Of a DNA stretch of 64,000 bases, positions 10,401-20,323 are shown piece by piece. The notes under the pieces were generated by a model. It ran no database searches. It saw only the letters and a program-made list of their open reading frames with translations, and had not been told where the DNA came from. Numbering within the stretch: position 1 is the stretch's first letter; every line of letters starts with the position of its first letter. Source of the stretch: Paramacrobiotus metropolitanus (taxonomy: Eukaryota; Tardigrada; Eutardigrada; Parachela; Macrobiotidae); assembly GCF_019649055.1 (NCBI RefSeq), contig NW_026570221.1, positions 1,488,001 through 1,552,000 of the forward strand, read 5' to 3'. Made by a program: the position numbers and the translations under genes.

Positions 10401-10884
10401 TATACTTTGTATAACTAAATGTATGCAGGGATGAAACCTATGAGAAAGTGCGGAACAAAGTACTTAACACGTTCACATTTACTTACCGTATGGAATCCCT
10501 CCGAAATGCGGACACTTCTCCACTCCGCCAACAATAGCACGTGCTGTTCCGTGCCAGTCAATTAGTACAAGATGAGAAATATTCCAAAATCAGTACAGAT
10601 CCGGGTGCGAAAATAACAAAACTCGAACATCAACAATAAGAGTATCACGATAACAGCGTTTCATACATACAAACGATCTTTGCAGTTTCAAACAAACCAA
10701 CTTTCATGATGATCACACACGATCACGCACGTTAATCCAGTTGTGATACTGCAGAAATAATTCCTTAAATGACGACTTCCAGAAGTGAAAACTACGAATG
10801 ATGACTTTGAAAAGTTTAACTTGTGCGCTTGATCACAAGTCACTGCAGTGCAATACACCTGGTTTACAGTGGCAGCGTAATATA
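10400..10884. other. non-coding interval
   Basis: No open frame, splice-linked exon or repeat recognised. Short AT-rich direct echoes such as 'gatcacacacgatcacgcacg' are present, but nothing that supports a feature. Confidence 0.4.
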
Positions 10885-11130
10885 ATGTCGGTCAATACGG
10901 TGTTGTACGCGTTGCATTTTGGGCGGTATACAGATCCAACCGACCAATACGCTATTGTACACAGTAGATTATAGACGGCATACAGGTTAAACCGATCTGT
11001 ACGCTATTTGTACATACATTATAGGCATGTTAAACCGACCAATCCGCTATTGTACACAGTACATGGCCTGTACGTTATTGTGCACCGTAGAATATAGGGA
11101 GGCGGTTGAAATTGACCAATACGCTATTTA
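10885..11130. repeat. short tandem repeat with 'gaccaatacgctattgtac' core
   Basis: Four to five degenerate units of about 45-75 bp each carry a core like GACCAATACGCTATTGTACA followed by 'ggcatacaggttaaacc'. Cores begin near 10888, 10938, 10992, 11036 and 11110. Isolated 'cgctatttgtac' echoes continue to about 11470, right up to the truncated 5' end of rGC-A, so the array may have expanded at or beside the truncation point. Confidence 0.7.
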
Positions 11131-11193
11131 TCAAATTCTTTATTGAATTACATCGCGTATTACACAAGTAACAAGAACAACAATCCTTGACAT

Positions 11194-11448
11194 TCATTGC
11201 CGTTTAGCTAATTTGAAGGCAAAATACACATCCTCCTTCTCCACCATGTCACTAAAAGTACCGAGAACAGATACTGCATTTCCTCGCTGAATCTCGATAC
11301 CTATTTTCTGACGCAAAAACTCCCCTGAACGAGGGTTGCCTGTACAGTCACAGATCTTTCTCGACAAATCCTTAAAGAACTTCTTCGTCCGTCCGCTATT
11401 TGTACACCCTATAGTGAATGGGGGCGGTACTTCAGCCAAACTAACCAA
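11194..11448 (-). pseudogene. minus-strand fragment, possible tail of a transposon polyprotein
   Basis: An 84-codon frame with a coherent composition: 'KKFFKDLSRKICDCTGNPRS', 'FLRQKIGIEIQRGNAVSVLG', then an acidic end. The 'GNPRS-x-FLRQ-x-I-x(2)-IQRGNA-x-SVLGT' pattern reminds me of C-terminal segments seen in animal retrotransposon polyproteins. I cannot name the clade, and no reverse transcriptase motif lies nearby. It is sandwiched between a tandem repeat and rGC-A, so it is most likely a stranded TE scrap. Confidence 0.3.
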
Positions 11449-11494
11449 TAGGAGAGCCCGCTATTTGTACTACCATCAACCCGCTGTTTCTACT

Positions 11495-13796
11495 AATTCT
11501 CTTCTCACCAGAAGTGCGGAATGGGCAGATGCCAACACAAGACAGCGACGTGTACGCATTCGCTATCATCATTCACCAGATTCTAATGGAATGCGAGCCA
11601 TTTGGCGCGGATCTGCCGGAAAAAATTGCCGACCAACGAACCGGTAACTTTATGTATACTTCGAAGTACCGCTAGTGTGCTGTATATTCGCCACATTTTA
11701 ATCTGCGCTTTTACCTGTTTTTATGAATTCGATAAAACAAATCGACTTAAATGATCCTACAGAAAACTTACCGAAACTTTTTCTTTCGACGATAACACCG
11801 CTCATTCGTGAAGCGTGAAACTCCAATCCAAAAGGCCGGCCAAAATTGCGTAAATTTGACCGAGCCATCCGATTGGCCAGCGTGGCGGAAGGCATCCGCG
11901 GATCTCTGGTAGAACGCATCTTCATACAGTTGGCGAGATATTCCATTAAACTGGAACATGATGTTGCCGATCGCACGTTACAGTTGAAATCAGAAAAAGA
12001 AGAAGCCGATCAACTGTTGCGGAAGATGTTACCCCAGTAATGTCCCTGATTAATTTGTCAATGCACCACTATTTTGTCTTAGTACAGTGTGATGTGTTGT
12101 GTTTCAGAGGAATTGTGAAAAAGCTGCGCAACGGACTCCGCGTAGTACCTGAATATGTGGAATCTGTGAGCATGTATTTCAATGACATGTGTGGATTTGG
12201 CGAGTTCGTGACAACCGTCGCGCCGCCGGATGTCGTGAACCTTTGCACAGTGTATATTCCGCCTTTGACAAATCGGTTGCCGGTTTTTTTTTTACAAAAT
12301 GGAAACAACTGGTAGCAGCTACATGGTAAGATAAAAATGTAATTCTAACAAGTACACGAACCGATACAAATGGTAATGATCGTCACTGCCGATACGAACG
12401 TTCTGTAACGGGCCCATAATGATTTGTCATTCGGTAATTGTCATTAATTTCCTTTTAAACAACACCAATTCAATCTGGGAGGCTTTATTTAGTCAATATT
12501 ATTGTAACGAAAGCGAGGCATTATTCACAAACGACACGAGGATGACCTTCATGAAATAAGCAATCCAAATCCTTTAGGCAACAAGCGGCGTAGTAGAACG
12601 CATAGGCGACAAGCACGCCCAGCAAATCTGTTTGGCTTCTCTGGAAATTCAAAACTCCTTCGACCGCTTACCCAACCACAGACACATGACACTAATCAGT
12701 GGAATCCACAGTGGCCCAGTCGCTGTGGGCGTGGTGGGATTGAAACGCCCAAGATATTGTCTGTAAGATCGTCCGTACGCATGAGACCTGGGCACAGTTC
12801 AATGAAAGCTTGTCTTATCGGCAGATTTGGTGACACGGTCAACACTGCGTCGCGCATGGAAAGCCATGGCGAAGCGGATATGGTCCACGTTAGCTCCGAT
12901 ACGGTTAATTTGGCATCATCGGCGAGTGGTTTGTTGTTCAAGAGCCGAGGAGATACTAACATCAAGGTAACACAATGAAGACTAGCTGGCTAACCTAGAG
13001 ATGGCAACGGCCGGCTAAACGGCTGACCTTTCGGCTGACGGCCGGCTGAAGCCCTTAGCCGGCTAACTCAACGCGGCTGGAAGTCTCAGCCGGCTAGAGC
13101 GGCTGACCAAATTTTCCAGCCGGCTTAGCCGGCTGGCGGCCGGCTAAGCCGTTTATATTCTCGCTTTAAAAAATTCGCAAAATTTTTAAAATAACGTTAT
13201 AAAGTGCAGTTAAATCACAAAAAATTAGAAATTGTTCCGTTTGTGTTGTGAAAAAACGGTTTTCGAAAACTTTTGAAGCAAAAAAAAGCAGCGGTTATTC
13301 GGGAATTTCGAGTCTGAATGAGTTAAAATTCCCTAATTTTTTACAGTTAATGGCGTCATTGCTACTGAAATGGCATCATGGCGGCCGAGTTTAAGAATAT
13401 CGTTAGCGAAAGCGACAGAAATTGGGCGCAAGCCGAAAAAAATATGATGCAAAGTGACTCGGTGGCGCCATCTTTACCGCCAAAAATTGCACAACGATGC
13501 TGCCGTTCAAGCCGCTTTAGCCGAGTCGGCCGCCGGCTAAGCCGCGGCTGGCTGAAGTCTCAGCCGGCTTAAGCAGCCGGCCTGACGTCGGCTACGGCTT
13601 GCAAAAACCTTCAGCCGGCTGGCCAATAGCCGGCTAAGCCGTTGCCATCTCTAGGCTACCCCAGTAAAGTACTAATCAACGATGGACCTACATGATGAAG
13701 CCGTCTTGTTGTTTCATACGTACAATGCATAACACATGTTTCTGTTAGGGAAAGGGCCTTATGACAACTTACTGGTTGCTATCACCCGAGGGTTGA
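11495..13796 (+). pseudogene. rGC-A: 5'-truncated receptor guanylate cyclase, kinase-homology domain to C-terminus
   Basis: Exons read as about 11495-11643, 11761-12036, 12108-12325, 12578-12762, 12825-12966 and 13749-13796, each with GT/AG borders in matching phase. The first gives the late kinase-homology domain ('SPEVRNGQMP', 'SDVYAFAIIIHQILMECEPF'). The second gives its end and the coiled linker ('LEHDVADRTLQL', 'LLRKMLP'). The rest are the cyclase domain ('FNDMCGFGEFV', 'GIHSGPVAVGVVGLKRPRYC', 'FGDTVNTASRMESHGEADM') and the final 'KGLMTTYWLLSPEG' before TGA. Defects: a TGA replaces the conserved Trp in the 'REAW' position near 11817, and an indel around a run of nine Ts near 12287 shifts the frame. 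The second metal-binding Asp (GDAY) reads GSSY, so catalysis would be impaired even if expressed. Ectodomain and TM are absent; a tandem repeat sits at the truncated end. The family makes cGMP at the plasma membrane. Confidence 0.85.
12996..13653. mobile_element. hAT-like non-autonomous foldback element (MITE 1)
   Basis: Ends are inverted: TAGAGATGGCAACGGCCGGC at the left and its complement at the right. It is flanked by GGCTAACC (12988-12995) and GGCTACCC (13654-13661), an 8-bp target duplication with one mismatch. Both 150-200-bp ends consist of degenerate 'AGCCGGCTAAGCCGGC' palindromic units that fold on themselves, and the middle is AT-rich and non-coding. The 8-bp duplication and T/CAGAGATGG ends are hAT hallmarks. 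It lies in the last intron of rGC-A. Confidence 0.85.
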
Positions 13797-13799
13797 TGA

Positions 13800-14190
13800 T
13801 TACACATACAGAATGGCGCAACCGTGACACTGGACACCTGCTGAACGAAACTCATTTAATCTTTTCTCTATTTCATACACTCATGTAGCCAGTGGAACAA
13901 AAGATATTGAAATATCTCTTAAACTGTACAATAATAACTTTAGTTAAACTAATACCTATGGTAAATTTCGACTTTGTTAATTAACAAATTTCTTGAGAAC
14001 TGATTAACTGTATTTTTAATTACATTTGTCGGAGCAAACTCAGTTTTCAGCAGTATAGTATAGGTATGTAGTACATACCGTACACGGCATCACTTTGTTA
14101 ATGGAGCACTGGTATTTAGTTTGTTTGTAGTGGCTTAATATCTCCGATAAATAAGCAGTACCGTGTGGCTGAACACGTTGCAGGAAAACC
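13800..14190. other. interval between rGC-A and the gypsy element
   Basis: AT-rich non-coding sequence. It probably contains the 3' UTR of rGC-A and the truncated 5' side of the gypsy element. I looked for an LTR shared with the 21.64-21.9 kb side and found none. Confidence 0.4.
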
Positions 14191-15474
14191 GTGCAGCTGA
14201 TTTTTTACGCACTGCGAACCTTTCAACAGCCTATTCCCATGCAAGCTGCTATGCCTGTCCCTGTGCAGATGATAAACCCGATGATGCCGGTAATGCAGCC
14301 TCAGTTTCAGCAGCCGGTACAGAATTTTGATCCACAGTATCAGCAGGATATTCCTGTGAACAACAATAATAATAATAATAACAGTGGCAACAACCGTGGG
14401 AATTATAAGCAAAATAATAACTATCGTGGGAATAATAATCAGCGCGGCGGTTATAATAACAATAACAATCGTCAGCAATATCAGAATGGCCAAGGCCAGA
14501 ATTATCGCCAAAATCAGCAGGCTAGTAGCCAGCCTCCCTTTGATGAGCGGAATATCCAGAAGGAAAAATGGCGCACTAATCGTGGAGTCGAAATTTGCTT
14601 CCGCTGCCACGGTTTACATCCCGCAGCAGGTTGTACGAACCAGTTTGTACTTCCTCGTCAGTACGAACCGTCCGCAGAATTGTTGGCAAAATACAATAAT
14701 CCACAGCAACAGATAAACATGATGGAGTTAGACTTACCGGCAGGTTTGTCCTCTCCACCGCCTCAGTGTCATAAAATGGAAATCCAGGATCTTTCGCAAT
14801 ATCCGTTAGCAGATCACGTGTGCCTGTTGCCAACGCTCGACGCTCAGGCCTGGTACTATGTAATCGACATCAATTATCAGAAAGTGAAAACAATGCTTGA
14901 TACGGGTTCTAGCATTTCGGTCATGTCCCTTAAAATGGCCAAAGATTTAAAACTGAATATCCACCGATGTCCTGATCATATCAAAGGTAGAGTTGTCCAT
15001 ACAGCTTACCAGGGAAGACAGTTAATCGAGCCGCTTTCTGTGGTGCTCACAATCCATGAATTTGGGATGGCTTTCGAGCATGCAATGCTCGTACGTTCCA
15101 CTTTTGATAGGGACCACATTGTTCTGGGTCTTGATTTCCTGGCAACGAAACCATTTATTCTGGATATGAATACGATGACTTGGCGTCTCTCGCGCAGACC
15201 GGCCGGTGCGCCAGCATTTTTGCGCCGTGAAACTCACCTCATGTCAGACGTCATTCGGTCGCACGATTTCGATCCCTTAATTCCCCTGGGAGTTAAACCG
15301 TCACCTTTGATACCGGCGTTGATGTTAACAGAGCGAATTGGTGTCGCTAAGGAGGCAAAATTTGTCCCTTATGAGTCGGCCCACCTAATCTTAGCGAAAG
15401 CAGACCCGGAATTTGTATTCTACATCTACAAAAAGCCAAACAGTCGTGGCCTCGCCCAGTTCAACCGTCATTAG
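14191..15474 (+). CDS. gypsy gag C-terminus and retropepsin
   Basis: The 427-codon frame opens without ATG just after a stop, so the capsid part of gag is lost or in another frame. Residues about 50-110 are an Asn/Gln/Gly-rich, RNA-binding-like tract. A zinc knuckle 'CFRCHGLHPAAGC' (C-x2-C-x3-H-x4-C) follows near residue 140. The protease active site 'LDTGSS' is at about residue 237, and the family's second signature 'IVLGLDFL' is about 75 residues later. This enzyme would process the polyprotein inside particles. After the TAG at 15472 the coding sequence resumes in the -1 frame, which stays open through the overlap upstream of the stop, so a programmed -1 shift (an A5G run lies near 15430) or an indel joins them. 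Confidence 0.85.
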   Translation: MQLIFYALRTFQQPIPMQAAMPVPVQMINPMMPVMQPQFQQPVQNFDPQYQQDIPVNNNNNNNNSGNNRGNYKQNNNYRGNNNQRGGYNNNNNRQQYQNGQGQNYRQNQQASSQPPFDERNIQKEKWRTNRGVEICFRCHGLHPAAGCTNQFVLPRQYEPSAELLAKYNNPQQQINMMELDLPAGLSSPPPQCHKMEIQDLSQYPLADHVCLLPTLDAQAWYYVIDINYQKVKTMLDTGSSISVMSLKMAKDLKLNIHRCPDHIKGRVVHTAYQGRQLIEPLSVVLTIHEFGMAFEHAMLVRSTFDRDHIVLGLDFLATKPFILDMNTMTWRLSRRPAGAPAFLRRETHLMSDVIRSHDFDPLIPLGVKPSPLIPALMLTERIGVAKEAKFVPYESAHLILAKADPEFVFYIYKKPNSRGLAQFNRH

Positions 15475-15478
15475 CGCT

Positions 15479-17243
15479 AAAAGTTACAGATGTACCTGTA
15501 AAAGCGGAAGTCAAAGAGGTAACATCCGTGCCGGCCGCACCAGTTAAAACGGGATCCGATCAACGTGATGTCGAGTTTGTGCGGGGAGTTGTCCAGGAAA
15601 TGATCAGGCAATACTTGCCGAAAACGGCTTCGGTAGCGGACGAACCGGTCCCACCTGCAATCAAAAAGGAAATTAAAACGGAGAAAAACCCAGGACACAG
15701 TCAAGTTCGTGGGGGAGGCGGTGAAATAATTGTACATAACATGCAGTTGAGTTCGCGGGGTGGAGAACAGGCGTCTTCCCCGCCGCTAATCAAACAAGAA
15801 AAAATTTGTTAGCCGTCGCCGGCAAATGGTTCCAGTACCTCGTCTTCGGCATCGGTCAGTCCTGTCCCCAGCTTTAGCTCCAGTCAAGTTCGTGGGGTTG
15901 ACGATCCCTTGCAACTTCCAATTCAGATCTCATCCTTGGACGCAGTCCTACAACAGCATCCCGCAGCTAAATACTTATATATGGGCGTTTTAGAAAAATC
16001 GTCTAAATCGGTCGAATGCCTGAGCATGGAAAACAAGTTATTAAATGTTATACCTGTTGAACGTGACCGTAGAGATGTCGATGAAGTCCACGACTATCCG
16101 TCGTATATGGCACGGAATCCAGAGTTGAAAAGGTGGATGGCGCCGATGGATATACCGCAGGATAAAGGCTTGTTCCCTACAGAAAAAATGTTTCGCGATC
16201 CACAGTTCTGGAGAGAAAAGCAGCAGATGTGTGTGGATAGCCGTATATGGTACAAGATGTGCAAGAAGCCGTCGCATGCAAATACCAACTATACAAAGTA
16301 CGAAGTCAATCGCTTGATTATTTGTGGAGGAATTCTGTGTAGAGTGCCTGATCACTCTGGCGCTTGTCCGAGGATATACGTGCCATACCAATGGCGGCAG
16401 AAATTGATAGCTTGCTTTCACGATATTTTGGTGCATAAGCAGGTATACGGCCCGTACGAAAAATAACACCAGTATCTTGTTAAAGTTTTTTATTGGCCGG
16501 ATTGTATAATCGAAATCGAACGGTACGAGAAGAATTGTGATACGTGTCGAAACTCTGTAAATGATCGTCGGCATTTTGAAACGTTAAAAAAAAATGAGCA
16601 GCTGGCTGCTCAGAAAGCAACAGGAAAACGTAAAGTTACCTTTTCAGTGGATAACCCGGCGCCGGTTGGAGAATTTGAAAACGGCAGTTTTATCTCTGCT
16701 GATGATATGCGGCCCATTAACATTGGTCCTTGTCCGGTCTCCTATGAGGATAGACAGGCGGAGAAGCAAAGAGTAATAGCTTCTCAAACGACTGGTAACT
16801 CACCGCAAGAATATGCGTTAACGAGTCAGCACATGTCAGATTTAATACCTCCGGCTGTCAGGGCAACATACGATACGCCCACGAATGTGAATATTAATGA
16901 GCAGTGGGCAATCTGGAACGAAATTCAGAAACAGAAAGCGGCAGATCAGTCGGTGGGTATTAATTCAGTACTACCCACCGCAGGAAATGTCGAACAGCTA
17001 TCGGACAGTTCGGGAAGCAGTTCGCCTCGGCGTAAAAAGTCCAGTTACAGTCGCAGAATTAAGCGCGAATATGCAGAACGGGAGGCAGCGAGTCAAATGT
17101 CCGCCGAAACGGTGCCGCCGGCCCCGGTACAGCAGCCAGTGGCCAAGAACTTACCGAAACGGTCTCAGGACGTTCGGGAATCCACGGAAATTGCGTTTAC
17201 ACGAAGGACGCTATTGAGTTGGCGTATAGGGACGCCCATCTGA
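15479..17243 (+). pseudogene. gypsy spacer ORF carrying an extra HHCC module
   Basis: One frame runs the whole interval, interrupted only by TAG at 15810 and TAA at 16464. The first part is charged and Ser/Pro-rich. Residues encoded at about 16170-16560 form an HHCC module like those at 0.2-1.7 kb: 'FRDPQFWREKQQM' lead-in, 'VPYQWRQKL', H-x4-H (HDILVH), 'FYWPDC' and C-x2-C (CDTC). The TAA lies inside this module. The tail is basic (SSPRRKKSSYSRRIKREY). No gypsy element known to me has an HHCC module between protease and RT. The end overlaps the RT frame at 17219-17243 in the -1 register. Confidence 0.75.
16170..16560 (+). other. extra HHCC module between protease and reverse transcriptase
   Basis: Zinc ligands are H-x4-H at about 16419-16436 and C-x2-C near 16540-16552, with a Trp-rich helical lead-in before them and a YWP between. 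It is broken by the TAA at 16464. Spacing H-x4-H and the 'VPYQWR' strand match the modules at 0.2-1.7 kb and 21.2-21.6 kb rather than the catalytic integrase's own module. Confidence 0.7.
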
Positions 17244-19105
17244 AACAAGCTCAAGCACAGACTGAAGTAAATTTAGCGGAACAAGATATCTACCGTTTTG
17301 AGCCTGAACCTGGTCCAATCGACTGTTTTAAAATGGAGCTATTTCCGGCTTTTCCGGTTATAATCCAGCCCCATTCGCAGGGAATTATTCGGGCGACGAC
17401 GGCGATGTCAGACGAACAATTTATGGAATATCAGAATGAGTGTCTGTACACTCAACCGTTTTTATATGAAGGATGTATTCCTGAAACAAATAAAAATGCC
17501 GTGTTGCTTGATGGCGTTTTAACCCTTAACGAATATGGTAATTGTCGAGTTTGTGTGGTCAACGTTTCTGATCAACCATTGGTTTTAAATGAGCAGACTA
17601 ACCTCGGAGAAGTTGCACTTGTCGATGCAGTGTACCAAATGGACTCTCCGGAGTTTCAAGAGAATTACCACGATGAGTCCTGTAATGTTTCACGTGACGA
17701 GAAAGGCGTCCCAGTACTGGAGAAAATCAATGAATGCGTTGCAATGCAACTTCAGCCAGCCGTCGCCGGCGCTGTCGATCCTGAAACAGAAGAAACGTTC
17801 GCTAAAATCAAAGTGGGAGATATTTGCCCTAGTAAAGAAGAGTTAAAACAGATTTTTTATCAAGCGAAATCGGTATTGCCCACCAAAGCTCGCCCAATTG
17901 GATGTTGCACCATTTATGAGCACTCGGTGGACACAGGAACGAGTCTACCGGTTCGAACTCCTCCGTATCGCACATTGTTTGAAGATCGGAAATGGCTCCA
18001 AGCTAAAACACAAGAAATGATTAAGGATGGAATCATCGAGCCGAAAAATTCGGCGTGGGGAAGTCCTATTTGTATAGTAAAAAAGAAGGATAAATCCCGG
18101 CGACTAACTGTTGATTTTCGTAAATTAAATGAACGATTAATGGGCAGTAGCTATCCCTTGCCCAAAGTGGATGATATTCTGAATGCGTTAGATAAAGCTA
18201 CTGTATTTAGTAAAATTGATTTGAAAAATGGCTTTTGGCAAATAAAGATTAAGCCGGAAGACCGGTGTAAGACAACGATGGTCGGAGAAGAGTTTACATT
18301 TCAATACAAGGTGTTGCCGTTTGGTTTGAAGGATGCGCCTTCTGTCTTTCAGCGTGCAATGGACTTGACGCTTGCAAACATGAAATGGAGGAACGTTCTT
18401 GTGTTTATTGATGACATTATTGTCTTCAGTAAAAACCTAGCGGATCACATGCGGGACTTACAGGAGCTCTTTCTGAGGCTCCAGGAGTGTGGCTGGACTA
18501 TCAACCCTGAAAAAACAGAATTATTTGTTAATTCGATTACCTTTTTGGGACATACTGTTGATCAATTTGGCATCAGTACCGATCCAGAGAAGATCCAGGC
18601 GGTTAAGGAATTTGGCCCTATAAAAGATAAGAAGGACATATTACGTTTCTTAGGCATGGTTGGGTATTATCGCCAATTTATTAAGAATTTCCAAGAAATC
18701 GCAGAACCGCTTCAAAAACTTATTCCTAAGAAAGTTACCTTTGAATGGGGAACAGATCAGTGTCGTGCAGTCGAACAGTTGAAGGAAGCCTTGGTCACGG
18801 CGCCGGTCCTGGCTCGTTATGATTCAGAAGCCTTGTCTCGTGTTGTGGTGGATGCCAGCACCATTGCTGTTGGCGCAGTACTTATGCAGTGCCCTCGGGA
18901 TAAGCCGACGGATGTGGCAACGAATTGGCGGCCTATTGCATATCTAAGTCGCAAGTTAACCGAGACGCAGAAAAGGTTATACTTTCCTACAGAACTCGAA
19001 GCCTACGCGGTTATTTGCGCTCTCAAGAAATGGAAGCATTACCTACTGACTAATCTGACTATCAATTTGAAGTCCAAACGGATCATCAGGCGCTGGTCTT
19101 CTTGA
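17219..19105 (+). CDS. gypsy reverse transcriptase and start of RNase H
   Basis: The 628-codon frame has a helical linker first, then the RT fingers ('PPYRTLFEDRKWLQAKTQEM', 'GIIEPKNSAWGSPICIVKKK', 'RLTVDFRKLNE'), the palm ('FSKIDLKNGFWQI', 'LPFGLKDAPSVFQRAM') and the catalytic 'FIDDIIVFS' near residue 395. The thumb ('FLGHTVDQFG', 'FLGMVGYYRQFI') and the RNase H start ('VVVDASTIAVGAVL', 'YLSRKLTETQKRL') follow. The true path continues after about 19060 in another frame ('TDHQALVFLNNM'), so a small indel ends the protein early inside RNase H. RT motifs are intact to the eye. The ORF has no ATG at its start and overlaps the previous frame by 25 bases. Confidence 0.9.
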   Translation: MAYRDAHLKQAQAQTEVNLAEQDIYRFEPEPGPIDCFKMELFPAFPVIIQPHSQGIIRATTAMSDEQFMEYQNECLYTQPFLYEGCIPETNKNAVLLDGVLTLNEYGNCRVCVVNVSDQPLVLNEQTNLGEVALVDAVYQMDSPEFQENYHDESCNVSRDEKGVPVLEKINECVAMQLQPAVAGAVDPETEETFAKIKVGDICPSKEELKQIFYQAKSVLPTKARPIGCCTIYEHSVDTGTSLPVRTPPYRTLFEDRKWLQAKTQEMIKDGIIEPKNSAWGSPICIVKKKDKSRRLTVDFRKLNERLMGSSYPLPKVDDILNALDKATVFSKIDLKNGFWQIKIKPEDRCKTTMVGEEFTFQYKVLPFGLKDAPSVFQRAMDLTLANMKWRNVLVFIDDIIVFSKNLADHMRDLQELFLRLQECGWTINPEKTELFVNSITFLGHTVDQFGISTDPEKIQAVKEFGPIKDKKDILRFLGMVGYYRQFIKNFQEIAEPLQKLIPKKVTFEWGTDQCRAVEQLKEALVTAPVLARYDSEALSRVVVDASTIAVGAVLMQCPRDKPTDVATNWRPIAYLSRKLTETQKRLYFPTELEAYAVICALKKWKHYLLTNLTINLKSKRIIRRWSS

Positions 19106-19117
19106 ATAATATGCGCG

Positions 19118-20323
19118 ATGCCGCTGGCCGCCTTGGGCGCTGGGCGTTGTATATACAGCAATTCAACACCAAACCAGTTCAACACCATACCTGGCAAGGA
19201 GAACGTCATTGCTGACGCTTTAAGCAGAAATCCTGGAGAACAACCGGAACCCGACTCGGACGACTCATATATTGAGTTTGATTATCGGCAAACTTACCCT
19301 TTTGCCGGAGATGCGGCGATGATTGAGTGCTGTTTTGCTATCCTGGAAAGAGACTACGTGGATCTCCGTTTTGAAATGATGTCGGCTGAAGTCAAAGCTA
19401 TTTCCGAGGAAGACATGAAAGCCTTTGACGCGGATAAAGTGCAGAAACTGATTACGGACGATAAGGCCTCATATTGGGCTGAAGAACAGTCTCGCGACGC
19501 GCGCATTGTCCGATGGCGGCTGCTCCTGGAAAATAAAAAGGAAAAAATGTCAGAACACGAGCAGTTGCACCTAAATAAATTCGTCGTCAAGCAAGGTGTT
19601 GTGTATTATAAGTTCGAATTAAATTGGAAAATCTACTACTGTATGTATGTGCCGGTACACTGGCGCCTTCAGTTCCTCCAAGATAATCACGACTCACCTT
19701 TGGCAGCACATTTAGGAGTATTAGCAACCTACAAACGAATGTATAAATACTTCTATTGGCCTCGGATGTTCGAGTCGGTGAAAAATTACTGTGCATCCTG
19801 TCCGGCGTGTCTCGCCCAAAATGTTCCCGCCACGGCACCGGCTGGAGCTCTGCAGTCAAACCCAACTGTTCCTCCTCGGTTGGTGTGGGCAATCGATGTT
19901 GCGCCTGCACTTCCAACGACGGAATCTGAAAATAAAAATGTAATTATATCCGTCGATTACGGGAGCAAATATATCGTGGCAGAAGCGGTTGAAAGAAATG
20001 ATGCCGCCACATTGGCATTATTTTTCTATAAAAGGATTTTACCAGTCTTTGGTATGCCTATACACATTACGTCGGATCGTGGCAGCAATTTCATGTCAGA
20101 AATGTTTCGAGAGCTTTTTGCTCTCGCGGGTGTTGCTCATGCACCTACAACGTCAGGACACCAGCAGGGGAACGGTTTAGTCGAAAAACGTGTAGGAGAA
20201 ATCAAAAGGGCATTGGCCAAATACGTTAACGAGCAGCAAAGTGACTGGGATATTTTCCTCCCAGCACTTTGTGCTGCGTTTAACAGTAAAGTGGTTGAAC
20301 GAACGGCACACCATTCTTCATGA
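19118..20323 (+). CDS. gypsy RNase H end and integrase
   Basis: This frame resumes at the conserved 'PGKENVIADALSR' end of RNase H. It continues with the helical lead-in ('SYWAEEQSRDARI'), the normal integrase HHCC domain (H-x6-H 'HDSPLAAH', 'FYWPRM', C-x2-C 'CPAC' near 19800) and the DDE core: 'WAIDVAP' (Asp), 'TSDRGSNF' (Asp) and 'GLVEKRVGEI' (Glu), with 35 residues between the last two. All three acidic residues are present. The frame then stops at 20321 by an indel; the neighbouring frame carries on with 'MHGTEMRLPVNNFLPF'. The enzyme would insert the cDNA into nuclear DNA. Confidence 0.9.
   Translation: MPLAALGAGRCIYSNSTPNQFNTIPGKENVIADALSRNPGEQPEPDSDDSYIEFDYRQTYPFAGDAAMIECCFAILERDYVDLRFEMMSAEVKAISEEDMKAFDADKVQKLITDDKASYWAEEQSRDARIVRWRLLLENKKEKMSEHEQLHLNKFVVKQGVVYYKFELNWKIYYCMYVPVHWRLQFLQDNHDSPLAAHLGVLATYKRMYKYFYWPRMFESVKNYCASCPACLAQNVPATAPAGALQSNPTVPPRLVWAIDVAPALPTTESENKNVIISVDYGSKYIVAEAVERNDAATLALFFYKRILPVFGMPIHITSDRGSNFMSEMFRELFALAGVAHAPTTSGHQQGNGLVEKRVGEIKRALAKYVNEQQSDWDIFLPALCAAFNSKVVERTAHHSS

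Noticed and set aside
14116-14610. 164-codon minus-strand frame rich in Ile/Leu
   Set aside because: Exact antisense shadow of the Asn-rich gag tract (AAT repeats read as ATT).
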